Source of the DNA: Planctomycetaceae bacterium
Lineage (GTDB): Bacteria > Planctomycetota > Planctomycetia > Pirellulales > UBA1268
DNA length: 64,000 nt
NCBI GenBank assembly: GCA_947449135.1
Contig: CANFQO010000004.1
Coordinates: forward strand, 59,613-123,612
Reading direction: 5' to 3'
Both the position numbers and the translations under genes were made by a program. Positions 1-11,365 of the stretch are shown piece after piece. Position 1 is the stretch's first letter; each line of letters starts with the position of its first letter. The notes beneath the pieces were generated by a model. It made no database searches, was not told the origin of the DNA, and saw only the letters and a program-made list of their open reading frames with translations.

Positions 1-1956
<1,956 letters not shown>

Positions 1957-2104
1957 GAGGAACACCGAAGTGTGGTGAGCCGGAACCGGCCAAATCGAGG
2001 GTAATCCGACATTCTCATCCCCAGATAAAGCGTCGGTCGGGGATGGGACGGCCGCACAAGTCTTGCCCCAATTCCGCGGGCGGGGCGTGGTGTAGAGTAA
2101 TGGG

Positions 2105-3184
2105 ATGAACCACCCCGCCTCCGTCCGTTCGGCTACCACCGTGCCCTCCACTTCGAACCTCCGCATCCGCAGCCTCGAGCCGCTCGTGCCCCCGGCCCGC
2201 CTCGCCGCTCTGTTGCCACTCGATGAGGCCGCCACGAGGACCATTGTTGAAGGCCGACAGACGGTCGAGCGGGTGCTCGCCGGCGAGGATTCCCGACTGA
2301 TGGCCGTCGTCGGCCCCTGCTCGATTCACGATCTCGATGCAGCCCGTGACTATGCAACTCGGCTGCTGAAACTAGCCGAGCGGGTGAACGATCGACTGCT
2401 GATCGTCATGCGGGTCTATTTCGAGAAGCCGCGTACAACGGTCGGCTGGAAGGGGCTGATCAATGATCCGCACCTCGACGATTCGTTCGATGTCGCGACG
2501 GGCCTGCGACTGGGCCGCGGCTTGCTGATCGAAATCGCCCAGATGGGTCTGCCGACGGCGACTGAGTTCCTCGAGCCGATCACGCCGCAATACATCGCCG
2601 ACACGATCGTGCTCGGCGCCATCGGCGCCCGCACGACTGAGTCGCCCACGCACCGGCAGATGGCCAGCGGACTGTCGATGCCAGTCGGCTTCAAGAACTC
2701 CACCGACGGCTCCCTGCAGGCCGCCGTCGATGCGATGCAGTCGTCGCGTGCCGCCCATTGTTTCCTCGGGATCGACAACGATGGCGGCACCTGTGTGGTC
2801 TCGACCACCGGTAATCCCTGGGGCGTGCTGATGCTCCGCGGCGGCCGCAGCGGCTCGAACTACTCCCCCGAAATTCTCCACGAAGCCCGCGCGAAGCTGG
2901 AGGCGGCGGGCCTGCCCGCCTGCGTCATCGTCGACTGTAGCCATGCCAACTCCGGCAAGGACCACAGGCGGCAGTCGATCGTCTGGCGCGACGTGCTCTC
3001 ACAACGCGTGGATGGCGATCGTTCGATCGTGGGGATGATGCTCGAAAGCAACATCCATCCCGGCAACCAGCCGGTGAACAGCGACCGCTCCCGACTCCAG
3101 TACGGCGTGTCTGTCACCGACGGCTGCATCGGCTGGGAGGAGACGGAGGAGCTCCTTCTCGAAGCCCACGCCCGGCTGGCGTGA
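2105..3184 (+). CDS. 3-deoxy-7-phosphoheptulonate synthase (DAHP synthase, AroF/G/H class)
   Basis: Motifs VVGPCSIHD, MRVYFEKPRTTVGWKGLINDP, GARTTESPTHRQMASGLSMPVGFKNSTDG, DCSHANSGKD. Confidence 0.95.
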   Translation: MNHPASVRSATTVPSTSNLRIRSLEPLVPPARLAALLPLDEAATRTIVEGRQTVERVLAGEDSRLMAVVGPCSIHDLDAARDYATRLLKLAERVNDRLLIVMRVYFEKPRTTVGWKGLINDPHLDDSFDVATGLRLGRGLLIEIAQMGLPTATEFLEPITPQYIADTIVLGAIGARTTESPTHRQMASGLSMPVGFKNSTDGSLQAAVDAMQSSRAAHCFLGIDNDGGTCVVSTTGNPWGVLMLRGGRSGSNYSPEILHEARAKLEAAGLPACVIVDCSHANSGKDHRRQSIVWRDVLSQRVDGDRSIVGMMLESNIHPGNQPVNSDRSRLQYGVSVTDGCIGWEETEELLLEAHARLA

Positions 3185-3206
3185 CGCCCAAGGCCGGCCC
3201 CGCTTC

Positions 3207-3327
3207 GCTCAAGGAGCCGGGGGTCGGGGGAAGCCGGAGCGAGTCGGGCTGTCCTGCCCTCGAGCCGGAGCCTCTCCGCCGCCGGGGCAGCGGACGCAGT
3301 CCTGTCACCGCCCCCCGCGGCTTGGGC
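3207..3327 (+). repeat. Dispersed intergenic repeat family A, copy A1
   Basis: gagccgggggtcgg(g)ggaagccggagcgagt...ctgtcaccgcccccc.cggcttgggc; aligns without gaps to 8131-8243 with about 14 mismatches in about 114 nt (counted by eye). Confidence 0.85.
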
Positions 3328-3452
3328 CAATCTGCCGCAAAACGTTGTTCACGTCGGCTCCGGAATCACGCGACGAACTGCCGTCGACCAGGAGGGCACC
3401 GGGGGGATAGGCTGTTTGGCCTCGGTTTCTCCTCGCCGCGAAGGGATGCGCC

Positions 3453-4397
3453 ATGCGAATGATGTCTGCCCGTCTGGTCTCCGTGTTCTCGATCTGCGTT
3501 CTGGTGTCATGCAGCTGTGTCGGGCCGGCTTTGGCCCAGCCCATCGCCGGCGAGCCTGAGGTTCAGACCGTCGTGGGCGCCCACCAGGCACTTGACCAGT
3601 TCTTCACGAATCCCGGTGAGTCCCTGCCGGCCACGATGCTGCAGAAGGCCGAGGGCGTGGCGATCTTTCCCAACATGATCAAGGGCGGTTTCATTCTTGG
3701 TGTGAACTACGGACGGGGTGTACTGCACGTCCGCAACCCCGATCGCACGTGGAGCCCGCCGGTGATGGTGACGATGGGGGGTGGCAGCGTCGGTTTTCAG
3801 GTGGGAGTGCAGTCGGCCGACATCCTGCTCGTATTTGCCACCCCACGCAGCCTCAACGGCGTGCTGCAGGGGCAAAAGATCACGCTTGGTGCCGATGCGT
3901 CGGTGGCGGCCGGCCCGGTCGGCGTGCAGGCCAATGCTGGCACCGATGCAAAGCTTGGCGCCGAGATCTACTCGTATGCCCGTAGCCGAGGGCTGTTCAT
4001 GGGCGTGTCGCTCGGTGGTGCCGATCTCTCGGTCGACAACAACGCCTGCTCGGTACTCTATGGCCGGTTCGGCGTGACGCCGACCGATGTCTTCCAAAAC
4101 CGTGGCATCGGCATCCGACCGGAGGTGCAACAACTGGTCGATGACCTCAACATGCGATCTCGGCAGATGGTAGCCTCCGCTCCTCCGGTCGCCACGGCAT
4201 CGGGCTTCCCGGCAGCCGTGCCCACACAGCCCGCCTTCACCGCACAGCCGGCCGGCTTTCCGGTGCAGCCGCAACTTCTCCCGTCACAGCCGATTCCACC
4301 GCCGCTGCCGATCCAGCCTCAGCAACCGCTGCAGCCCCAGCCGGCGGCACCGGCACCCAACGTCGCCAATCCTCCGCTGGTGCCGATCCCACGGTAA
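3453..4397 (+). CDS. SYLF (YSC84-like) lipid-binding domain protein with signal peptide and Pro/Gln-rich tail
   Basis: N-terminal hydrophobic signal; LQKAEGVAIFPNMIKGGFILGVNYGRGVLHVR...GGGSVGFQVGVQSADILLVFATPRSL...SRGLFMGVSLGGADLSVD typical of SYLF; C-terminal QPIPPPLPIQPQQPLQPQP. Confidence 0.85.
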   Translation: MRMMSARLVSVFSICVLVSCSCVGPALAQPIAGEPEVQTVVGAHQALDQFFTNPGESLPATMLQKAEGVAIFPNMIKGGFILGVNYGRGVLHVRNPDRTWSPPVMVTMGGGSVGFQVGVQSADILLVFATPRSLNGVLQGQKITLGADASVAAGPVGVQANAGTDAKLGAEIYSYARSRGLFMGVSLGGADLSVDNNACSVLYGRFGVTPTDVFQNRGIGIRPEVQQLVDDLNMRSRQMVASAPPVATASGFPAAVPTQPAFTAQPAGFPVQPQLLPSQPIPPPLPIQPQQPLQPQPAAPAPNVANPPLVPIPR

Positions 4398-4403
4398 CTC
4401 GTC

Positions 4404-5951
4404 TCAGGCGGTCACGATGCCCAACCGAACCAACTCGGGCAGGCTCGTGGCAATGAAGGCCTTGCAGGCCTCCTCGACGAGCTGACTCCGCTGACTGGCA
4501 TCGGCCACAGGCTGACCATTCTGCTGCAGTGTGCGACCGCTCGCCTCAAGCCGCGTGGCAACCCGCGAAGACAGGCCGTCGCGTCCCCGTTCGACGAGCT
4601 CGTGGAGGATCGCGGCATCAAGGTCGCCAACGGTGTGGCCCGTGCCGGACAGGGCACTGGCCAGGGCCAGCGAGCGGCCGCCCAATGAGTCGGTCTCGAG
4701 TATGGAACGGTTGAACGGATGCGCGATCGATACGGATTCCGGGAGGGTGGCTGGGACATCGCCCACCGGACCAGCCGTGATGTCGAACAGTCCCATCGCG
4801 ACGCCGGCATCGATGGCGCGGACGAGATCCGCAGACGGTGTGCCCCGCAGTGCGTCGGCCGCGATGATCTCAGACAGCTGCATGCTCCGTCCGTGGGACA
4901 GAAGCCCGAGGAGCGACTGGTAGAGCGGCCCCTGTACGGTCGAGGTGACGACACCCAGATTCGCCTGGTAGGGCAGCGTGACGTCGGATCGCGCCACGCG
5001 GTAGTGAAGATCATCCACCTTCCGCAGCCGGTCATCGGGTGACCGCATCATCTGTGGTGACTTGCCGTAGATGTCCCAGCGAAAGGCCGTGTTGGCGCAG
5101 AAATCCTTGTGAGCCTCGGTGACGAGCCGATTCGTGGTCGTCCTGAACAGCTCCTGGAACTCCGGCCGCACGCAGAGGTCCCAAAAATTGGTGAACACCG
5201 GCAGGCTCCCGACGAACGAGAGACCCGCCTGACCAAACGCCCCGGCCACCTCCGCAAAATAGAAGCTGGTCCAGTGTTCGTTCATGTATTCGTGAACGAG
5301 GTAGCGGGGATCCTGCTTTACCAAGGCATCGACATAGGCGGCGGCGCGAGGGTTGTCCTCGAAGTATTTCGCATGCTTTTCGCGCATGAACACCACATAC
5401 GCAAGGGCATCACGAACCCGTTGGGCGCTATCGCCCGTGCGCAACGCGGCATACTGCTGCAGAATGCCGCGGATTGGTTGAAGATGGGCCCAACCCGGCA
5501 TGGCGTTGTAGCTCACGAGCAGAAGGCCACCCGGGGCAAGTCGCTCGCGCGCGGTCGCGAGAATCTGATCGCGGACGCTTGGCGCCACCCAGCTATAGAC
5601 GCCATGCAACGCGATGAAATCAAAGACCCCTATGTCATCCGGGAGATGCCCAAAGTCGGCCGTGATGATGCGGGCATTGTCGAGTTTCCCCGCTGCGATG
5701 TCGCGGGCCACGGCCGCGGTGTGATCGGGATTGAGATCCACGCCCACAAATTCGCCGCGGGGGTGGGCGGCGGCGAGCGTGGTCAGGCAGCGGCCCAGCC
5801 CGCAGCCAAGCTCCAGGAACCGGAAGCTGTCCGCGGTCTGCGGCGGGATCACGCCGTTGAGCGCGGCGACATACCGGATCGCCACCGGCGACATCTGCGG
5901 ATAGAAGCCTGGTACGTAGACGACGTCGGTGACATAGCCGGCAGCGGTCAT
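4404..5951 (-). CDS. SAM-dependent methyltransferase with methyltransferase regulatory domain
   Basis: FLELGCGLGRCLTTLAAAHPRGEFVGVDLNP (motif I) and LHGVYSWVAPSVRDQIL...APGGLLLVSYNAMPGW, followed by a long regulatory-domain-like C-terminus. Confidence 0.82.
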   Translation of the reverse strand: MTAAGYVTDVVYVPGFYPQMSPVAIRYVAALNGVIPPQTADSFRFLELGCGLGRCLTTLAAAHPRGEFVGVDLNPDHTAAVARDIAAGKLDNARIITADFGHLPDDIGVFDFIALHGVYSWVAPSVRDQILATARERLAPGGLLLVSYNAMPGWAHLQPIRGILQQYAALRTGDSAQRVRDALAYVVFMREKHAKYFEDNPRAAAYVDALVKQDPRYLVHEYMNEHWTSFYFAEVAGAFGQAGLSFVGSLPVFTNFWDLCVRPEFQELFRTTTNRLVTEAHKDFCANTAFRWDIYGKSPQMMRSPDDRLRKVDDLHYRVARSDVTLPYQANLGVVTSTVQGPLYQSLLGLLSHGRSMQLSEIIAADALRGTPSADLVRAIDAGVAMGLFDITAGPVGDVPATLPESVSIAHPFNRSILETDSLGGRSLALASALSGTGHTVGDLDAAILHELVERGRDGLSSRVATRLEASGRTLQQNGQPVADASQRSQLVEEACKAFIATSLPELVRLGIVTA

Positions 5952-6027
5952 GAGCGGTTCTCCTCAGATGCAGGAATCGAGCGTGCAGGAGTATGCGGAA
6001 TGCGGACGACTCCCACAATCGTCGCAA

Positions 6028-6993
6028 TCACGACACGGTGCAAAACAGCTTGCGCCATTTTCGCAGGATGCGGCGGCGCACGCTGGCACACTCCGCAGGC
6101 AGGCGATCGAATCCCAGCACATGCCTTACGGAGCGGCAGCGGGCGATCGGCTCCACGGGCGTCGAGACAATCCGTGCGAACTGGTCGAGGAGCGCCTCCG
6201 TGTCGGCGCACGCCGGCACGCGGTTGCCCGGATACCACGGCCGGCCGAGCAGTTCGAGATGGAGGGCCGGGTTGCGATCCACTTCGACGACGCGATCCAC
6301 GAGGTCGTCCAGCGAGGGGGAATCATGAGCCGAAAGAAAACTCCGGGTGTCGAAGTCTCGGCCTACGAGCGGATCGCCCCAGTAGATCGGGATCGAGTGA
6401 GCCAGCATCGGCTCGACGATCTTCTCGGTGGTATAGCCGGGATGCGACTCGTTTTCGAAGGCGATCGTGAACTTGTAGTCCCGCAGGAAGGCCTGCTTGT
6501 CGCCCACGCGGTAGCCCAGCGTGTTGAACACCTTCCCGCCGGAATCGACGGGCTTGTAACGGGAGAGCTTGCGGAAGAAGTTATTCCGGGTGCGGCATAG
6601 TGGATTGGAGACGACGAACGCACAGAATCGAGTTTTCTGTGATTGGATGGCAGCGGGATCGTGGTCGGGCGGCTTCACGAGCGCCGCCGGGTCGACGTAG
6701 AACGGCCAATGCGGCAGCCGAAAGTGCCGCGGGTGCTGGCTGTGTTCGAAGGAAAATGCCCAGTCGCACGCGCTCCAGTCGGGCGTGATGTTCTCGCCCG
6801 TGTAGAAGATCCGCACGCAGTTCCAGCGGCGATACTCGCGTCGTCGCTTGCCGACATACGAAAAGATGATGAAGTCGGGGTCGTCACAGAGTTCGACGTG
6901 ATACCGTTGGCCGAGCAACCTCATGAAATAGTTGTCGTGCGGATCGAATCCGTCCCAGAAGCCGACAAACTGCAGACGGATTGTCGGGAGCAT
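6028..6993 (-). CDS. Glycosyltransferase family 10 (alpha-1,3/1,4-fucosyltransferase-like)
   Basis: IRLQFVGFWDGFDPHDNYFMRLL...FCAFVVSNPLCRTRNNFFRKLSRYKPVDSGGKVFNTLGYRVGDKQAFLRDYKFTIAFENESHPGYTTEKIVEPMLAHSIPIYWGDP, a GT10 hallmark. Confidence 0.9.
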   Translation of the reverse strand: MLPTIRLQFVGFWDGFDPHDNYFMRLLGQRYHVELCDDPDFIIFSYVGKRRREYRRWNCVRIFYTGENITPDWSACDWAFSFEHSQHPRHFRLPHWPFYVDPAALVKPPDHDPAAIQSQKTRFCAFVVSNPLCRTRNNFFRKLSRYKPVDSGGKVFNTLGYRVGDKQAFLRDYKFTIAFENESHPGYTTEKIVEPMLAHSIPIYWGDPLVGRDFDTRSFLSAHDSPSLDDLVDRVVEVDRNPALHLELLGRPWYPGNRVPACADTEALLDQFARIVSTPVEPIARCRSVRHVLGFDRLPAECASVRRRILRKWRKLFCTVS

Positions 6994-7031
6994 GGCGCCG
7001 TCCAACGCCGACGAAGCAGTGCGGCTGTCGC

Positions 7032-8018
7032 TCACGTGGCGGCCGTCCAGCCGTAGGGAATGTAGCGTCGCTCGACGGTGCCGTCGTCGAACAGGTCGAC
7101 CACCGCGTAGCCGAAATCGGTGCCGCGATTCAGGCCCTTCCACCAGCCCGCCGACACGGCACCGTTGCAAAGGTACCGTACACCCTGATAGTCGAGCTGC
7201 TCAACGAGGTGCATGTGACCGGACGCGCAGGCCTTGATGTTGCGTTGCCGGGTGAACAGCTTCTGAAAGCGATCGCCATCGACGTGGATCCGACCACCCG
7301 GGATCTGGATGCTTCCCACCTCTGGCGATGTCGGCCCCGCCACCGCGAGCGGCGTGGCCGAGAGGATCGGGATGTGGGAGAAGATGATCACCGGCGTCGC
7401 CGGATCGACGGCCGCCAGATCGCGTTCAAGCCAGTCCCACTGGGCATCGTCCAGCCGGCCAATGTAGCTCTGCTCATTGGGGAAGACGCTGTCGAGCAGC
7501 ACCAGGTGCCAGCCGCCACGGTCGAAACTCGTGTACGGCAACTCGCGTCCAAATTCGTCGCACACCCACCGTTTCCCGTAGAGCGGTTCGGTGCCGGTGG
7601 TGCCCGCCTTCCCACGAGCCCAGCCCCAGACATCGTGGTTGCCAACGACGCTGTGCATCTCCATGCCGCAGTGATCGGCCTTCACTTTGCGCCAGAGTTC
7701 CCACTGGAGCTTCGTGCGGGCCATATCGGCCTCGAAGGCGTCCATGATGGTGTCGCCGCCGGTGATGATCAGATCAGGCGGGCTGCTGTCAGCCACGTCA
7801 CCGTCGATGACGGCAGGACGAGTCTGTACATGCGCGAGGCAGGCGGCAAAGCCACGGGCAGCCTCCAGTTCCGGCTGCAGATGGATGTCGGTGAGATGTG
7901 CGATCCGCAGGCGGCGTGTCCGGGGAGTAGACACCGCGGCCAGTGTGGGAGCCGCAGCAGCCGCCAAACAGACGCTGGCCGCTCCTGTCACCAAAAAGTC
8001 GCGTCGAGTGGTGGTCAT
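7032..8018 (-). CDS. Tat-exported calcineurin-like metallophosphoesterase
   Basis: MTTTRRDFLVTGAASVCLAAAAA (Tat-like signal) then RIAHLTDIHLQPE, ITGGDTIMD, VVGNHDVWG, ASGHMHLVEQ. Confidence 0.9.
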   Translation of the reverse strand: MTTTRRDFLVTGAASVCLAAAAAPTLAAVSTPRTRRLRIAHLTDIHLQPELEAARGFAACLAHVQTRPAVIDGDVADSSPPDLIITGGDTIMDAFEADMARTKLQWELWRKVKADHCGMEMHSVVGNHDVWGWARGKAGTTGTEPLYGKRWVCDEFGRELPYTSFDRGGWHLVLLDSVFPNEQSYIGRLDDAQWDWLERDLAAVDPATPVIIFSHIPILSATPLAVAGPTSPEVGSIQIPGGRIHVDGDRFQKLFTRQRNIKACASGHMHLVEQLDYQGVRYLCNGAVSAGWWKGLNRGTDFGYAVVDLFDDGTVERRYIPYGWTAAT

Positions 8019-8123
8019 GAGCTGACTCCTTGAATGGGAAGCCGCAGTATAGGGCACTTTTTAGCCCCGCGTATCCCCAGAGCCAGAGCGCATCTCGGAT
8101 CGCTGGAGCGGCTTATTCGACTC

Positions 8124-8271
8124 GTGAAGGGAGCCGGGGGTCGGAGGAAGCCGAAGCGAGTAGGGCTATCCTGCCCCCGAGTCGGAGCCACTCCGCCGCA
8201 GGGGCGGCGAATGCAGTCGTGTCACCGCCCCCGGCGGTTTGGGCTACTCGACATCTTCCATATGCGCTCTA
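8124..8271 (+). repeat. Dispersed intergenic repeat family A, copy A2
   Basis: Near-identical to A1 over the core; continues to tatgcgctctaga, which includes the stop codon of the downstream minus-strand gene (shared with A3). Confidence 0.85.
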
Positions 8272-9786
8272 GAGCAAAGCGGCGACCTTCTGCCACAAGG
8301 TCCACATGCCGAGCACCACGAAGCCGGCCGAACAGAGCCACAAGAGTACGTCCCAGGCCCGCGACGGCCGCAGTCGGGGATCGAAATCGCGATGGCGAAA
8401 GAAGAGCACGGCCACGCCCAGGGCCGCCAGCATGATGGCCTGTGCAATCCCGCTGGCTAGAACCATCGCCACGGGTTCGCGGATGATCAGCGCCAGCACC
8501 AGCGCCACGAGCGGCCAGACCACCGACAGCCGCCGGGCCCAGGCGGCCCGCGACACCTCGTCGGACGGCAACCACCCGGCCAGAATCAGTCCGTCGACGA
8601 CCATCCGGGCATTGCCCGCTGCGGCCACGAAGAGCGTCGAGTAAAGCACGGCGAACGCCCCGATGAGAAATACGCCCCGAGCCCACTCGCCGAACACCGG
8701 CGCATACATGGCACCCAACGTGCGAACCATTTCTCCACCGGCAGGCCGCAGGCCGAGCCGGCCGAGCGTGGCGGCACCCAGCAGATAAAAGCAGATCGTG
8801 ACGGTTGTGTAGACGATCATCGATCCCCAGGCGTCGAGATGCATCACCTTCAGCCAGCCACGAGCACGGGCGGCCCAGACCGGTGAATCATCCCGTGGGC
8901 CCACCGCCCGGCCGTAGCCCTTCTCCAGGCACCAGTAGGGATAGATCATCAACTCGCTCGCCCCCACGCCGATGATGCCGACCGTGGCCAGCGCCGTGAC
9001 CAGCGGCGATCGGCCGCCCACCGCCGGCGGAATCGACGGCAGCATGCCACTGGCGATTTCACCCGACGTGATCGCCCAGGCCGGATCGCACTGAAGCATT
9101 GCAAGGGCCAGGAGCGTGACGACCGTGAAGGTGCCGACCAATAGGATCGACACGCGTTCAATGAGGCGATAGCGACCGATGGCTAGAAGCAAGGCGGTAA
9201 ACACTCCCACGATGACGGCCCAGATCGTTTCATCCGGAGGCGACTGCTGGGTGCTCATCTCCTTGGTCACTCTCTCCCGCTGCGCGTGGATCGCATTGGC
9301 TTCAGAGGCGTCGCCGCGCCGCCGCAGCGCTGCCTCCGTCACCAGCATGTCCGCAGCCTTGTCGTGCAGCCTGTTCCATTCCCGGCCGGCCGCCGTGACG
9401 GGTAGGCCACCGGCGAGCGACTGCGCCACGCCGGAGAGAATGCCACCCTGCTGCACGATGATGAGCGCCGTCATGACCACCCATCCCCAATAGATCCAAC
9501 CAAGACCGGCGAATCGGGGGCCCGGCACGCGGTTGAATGCATCCAGCGGCGTGCGGCCCCATGTCAGAGTCGTGCGACCGATCTCGATCTGGGCCGCCAC
9601 CTTGATCGCACAGCCGAGAACGATCAACCAGAGCAGCACAAAGCCGGCTTCTGCACCGACGATGGTCGTGGCGATCAGTTCGCCGCTGCCCACGATGGAA
9701 CTTGCCAAAACAATTCCCGGTCCGAGATGGGCGAGCGACTGCCAGAGCGTCTGCGGCGGCTCGGATCCTGTGCATGTCTCGGCCAT
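8269..9786 (-). CDS. Nramp-family-like transporter (non-canonical metal-site motifs)
   Basis: Multi-TM protein; HLGPGIVLASSIVGSGELIATTIVGAEAGFVLLWLIVLGCAIKVAAQIEIGR...WYWGW; overall Nramp-like but lacks DPGN. Confidence 0.75.
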   Translation of the reverse strand: MAETCTGSEPPQTLWQSLAHLGPGIVLASSIVGSGELIATTIVGAEAGFVLLWLIVLGCAIKVAAQIEIGRTTLTWGRTPLDAFNRVPGPRFAGLGWIYWGWVVMTALIIVQQGGILSGVAQSLAGGLPVTAAGREWNRLHDKAADMLVTEAALRRRGDASEANAIHAQRERVTKEMSTQQSPPDETIWAVIVGVFTALLLAIGRYRLIERVSILLVGTFTVVTLLALAMLQCDPAWAITSGEIASGMLPSIPPAVGGRSPLVTALATVGIIGVGASELMIYPYWCLEKGYGRAVGPRDDSPVWAARARGWLKVMHLDAWGSMIVYTTVTICFYLLGAATLGRLGLRPAGGEMVRTLGAMYAPVFGEWARGVFLIGAFAVLYSTLFVAAAGNARMVVDGLILAGWLPSDEVSRAAWARRLSVVWPLVALVLALIIREPVAMVLASGIAQAIMLAALGVAVLFFRHRDFDPRLRPSRAWDVLLWLCSAGFVVLGMWTLWQKVAALL

Positions 9787-9840
9787 GAAGTGCTCCCCCA
9801 GCTCTTTCTTGCCGGCTCGACAGTGGCCGCGGGGCTAAGG

Positions 9841-11193
9841 TCAGCCTCGGCTGGCCCGCGAGATTCCCTCGAGCCAGTCTGCGAACCGTGCATACGTCTT
9901 GTCGCGATCGAACTCCGCCTCCGCAAGCCGGCGGGAGCCATGCCTCATGTCGAGCAGTCGACGCCGGTCGCCTGCCAGCGAGGCGATCGCGCGGGCGAGC
10001 GAGTCGCCGCTGCCTGCCGTATAAGGCACACCCGCCCGGTATTCCGATACGAACCGTTCCAACTCTCCCGGCAGCGAATTGACGATCGCCAATCCAGCGG
10101 AAGCGTAGTCGCATACCTTGTAGGGCACCGCCACGAGTGACTCCGGCTTCACGAGCACGAGCCCGACGTCGCACTCCGACAACAGTCGCACGTAGGCACC
10201 GCGATCGAGGAGGCCATGCACCCGCACCGAGCACGATCCTCGGAGCGACTCGGCCGCCGACCGCAGGCTCGGCTCCAGCCGGCCAGTGCCTGCCACGTGC
10301 AGCGTGGCCGAAACGCCCTGCGCCGAGAGCAGCCGTGCGGCGGAGAGGAGCGTGTCGAGATCCTGACCCGCTTCGAGCGTGCCGGAATAGACACACGCCA
10401 GCGGTGCGGAGGAGGACGCGGCCGTTGGCTGTTTCGTCTCAGCCACGCCTGTCGCGGTCGACTCGGCCGCCGGCACCGTACTGGCGGCTGGGATCTCGTC
10501 GATCAGTCGCGGAGGCGCGTCAAACTCAGGCAGCCAGGCTCCGAGGTGGCAGACATGACGAGGCTTGTCACCGCTCGTGGCCTCGGGAATGACGTCGAGG
10601 TAGCCGTGGGCACACGACGACACAGCATCGGCCGCTTCGAGCAATGCCCGACGTCGCGTCGCCATGCGGCCGAAGAGCAGCGGATACAACGTTTTTCGCA
10701 ACCACTGTGGACCGGGCAGGAGACGCTCGAATGTCTCGGGCCAGACGTCCATCAGGTCAACGACCAGATTGGCGTCGAGACGCTTTGCAAGGCGGGCGGC
10801 TGCCTCCGGCCCCTCCAGGGGCGGCAGGCTGGCAAGGATGATGTCCGGCCGCTCGAGTTTCCCTGCCGCGATCGACTCGTTAGCCAACCGTTCGAAGGTG
10901 CGGCCAAAGTCGCGATGGCTGCCCAGACGGGCGAATGAGATATTTTTCGTGTACGGACGGACGGCCACCAGTCTGACGGCAAAGCCCTCTTCATCACGCG
11001 TGTGCAGCGGAGTGGTGCGGGCAGCCTTGCGGCGGTGACTCCAGGCCGCGGTCCACCAGGTCACATCGTGCCCCCGGCCGGCCAGAATCCGGGCCAGCGA
11101 CCAATACCGCAGCGGGGGCAGGCCCTCCCCGGGGATGTCATCGAAGGGATTGACGATCCAGACAGACAGGGGCAGGGGCTCGGATCGATACAT
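9841..11193 (-). CDS. Glycosyltransferase family 4-like
   Basis: WIVNPFDDIPGEGLPPLRYWSLARILAGRGHDVTWWTAAW...ACVYSGTLEAGQDLDTLLSAARLLSAQGVSATLHVAGTGRLE...YKVCDYASAGLAIVNS. Confidence 0.87.
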   Translation of the reverse strand: MYRSEPLPLSVWIVNPFDDIPGEGLPPLRYWSLARILAGRGHDVTWWTAAWSHRRKAARTTPLHTRDEEGFAVRLVAVRPYTKNISFARLGSHRDFGRTFERLANESIAAGKLERPDIILASLPPLEGPEAAARLAKRLDANLVVDLMDVWPETFERLLPGPQWLRKTLYPLLFGRMATRRRALLEAADAVSSCAHGYLDVIPEATSGDKPRHVCHLGAWLPEFDAPPRLIDEIPAASTVPAAESTATGVAETKQPTAASSSAPLACVYSGTLEAGQDLDTLLSAARLLSAQGVSATLHVAGTGRLEPSLRSAAESLRGSCSVRVHGLLDRGAYVRLLSECDVGLVLVKPESLVAVPYKVCDYASAGLAIVNSLPGELERFVSEYRAGVPYTAGSGDSLARAIASLAGDRRRLLDMRHGSRRLAEAEFDRDKTYARFADWLEGISRASRG

Positions 11194-11365
11194 GGCGGAA
11201 AGGTAGCAGATGCCCCCCGTCGGGCAGAGGAGGACGCGTCTGGGCCGTTGTTTTCGGGGGTAATTCGTCGAGACGATTCGCCGGGGAGCGGGTGCCGACT
11301 ACAACACAATCTCCGGAACACGCATCCCACTCCCATTCGCGTCAACTCTCCAGGAACCCGTCGCC

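Noticed and set aside
5109-6470. 453-aa plus-strand ORF spanning the methyltransferase/GT10 boundary
   Set aside because: Antisense to two well-supported CDSs and low-complexity; no motif support.
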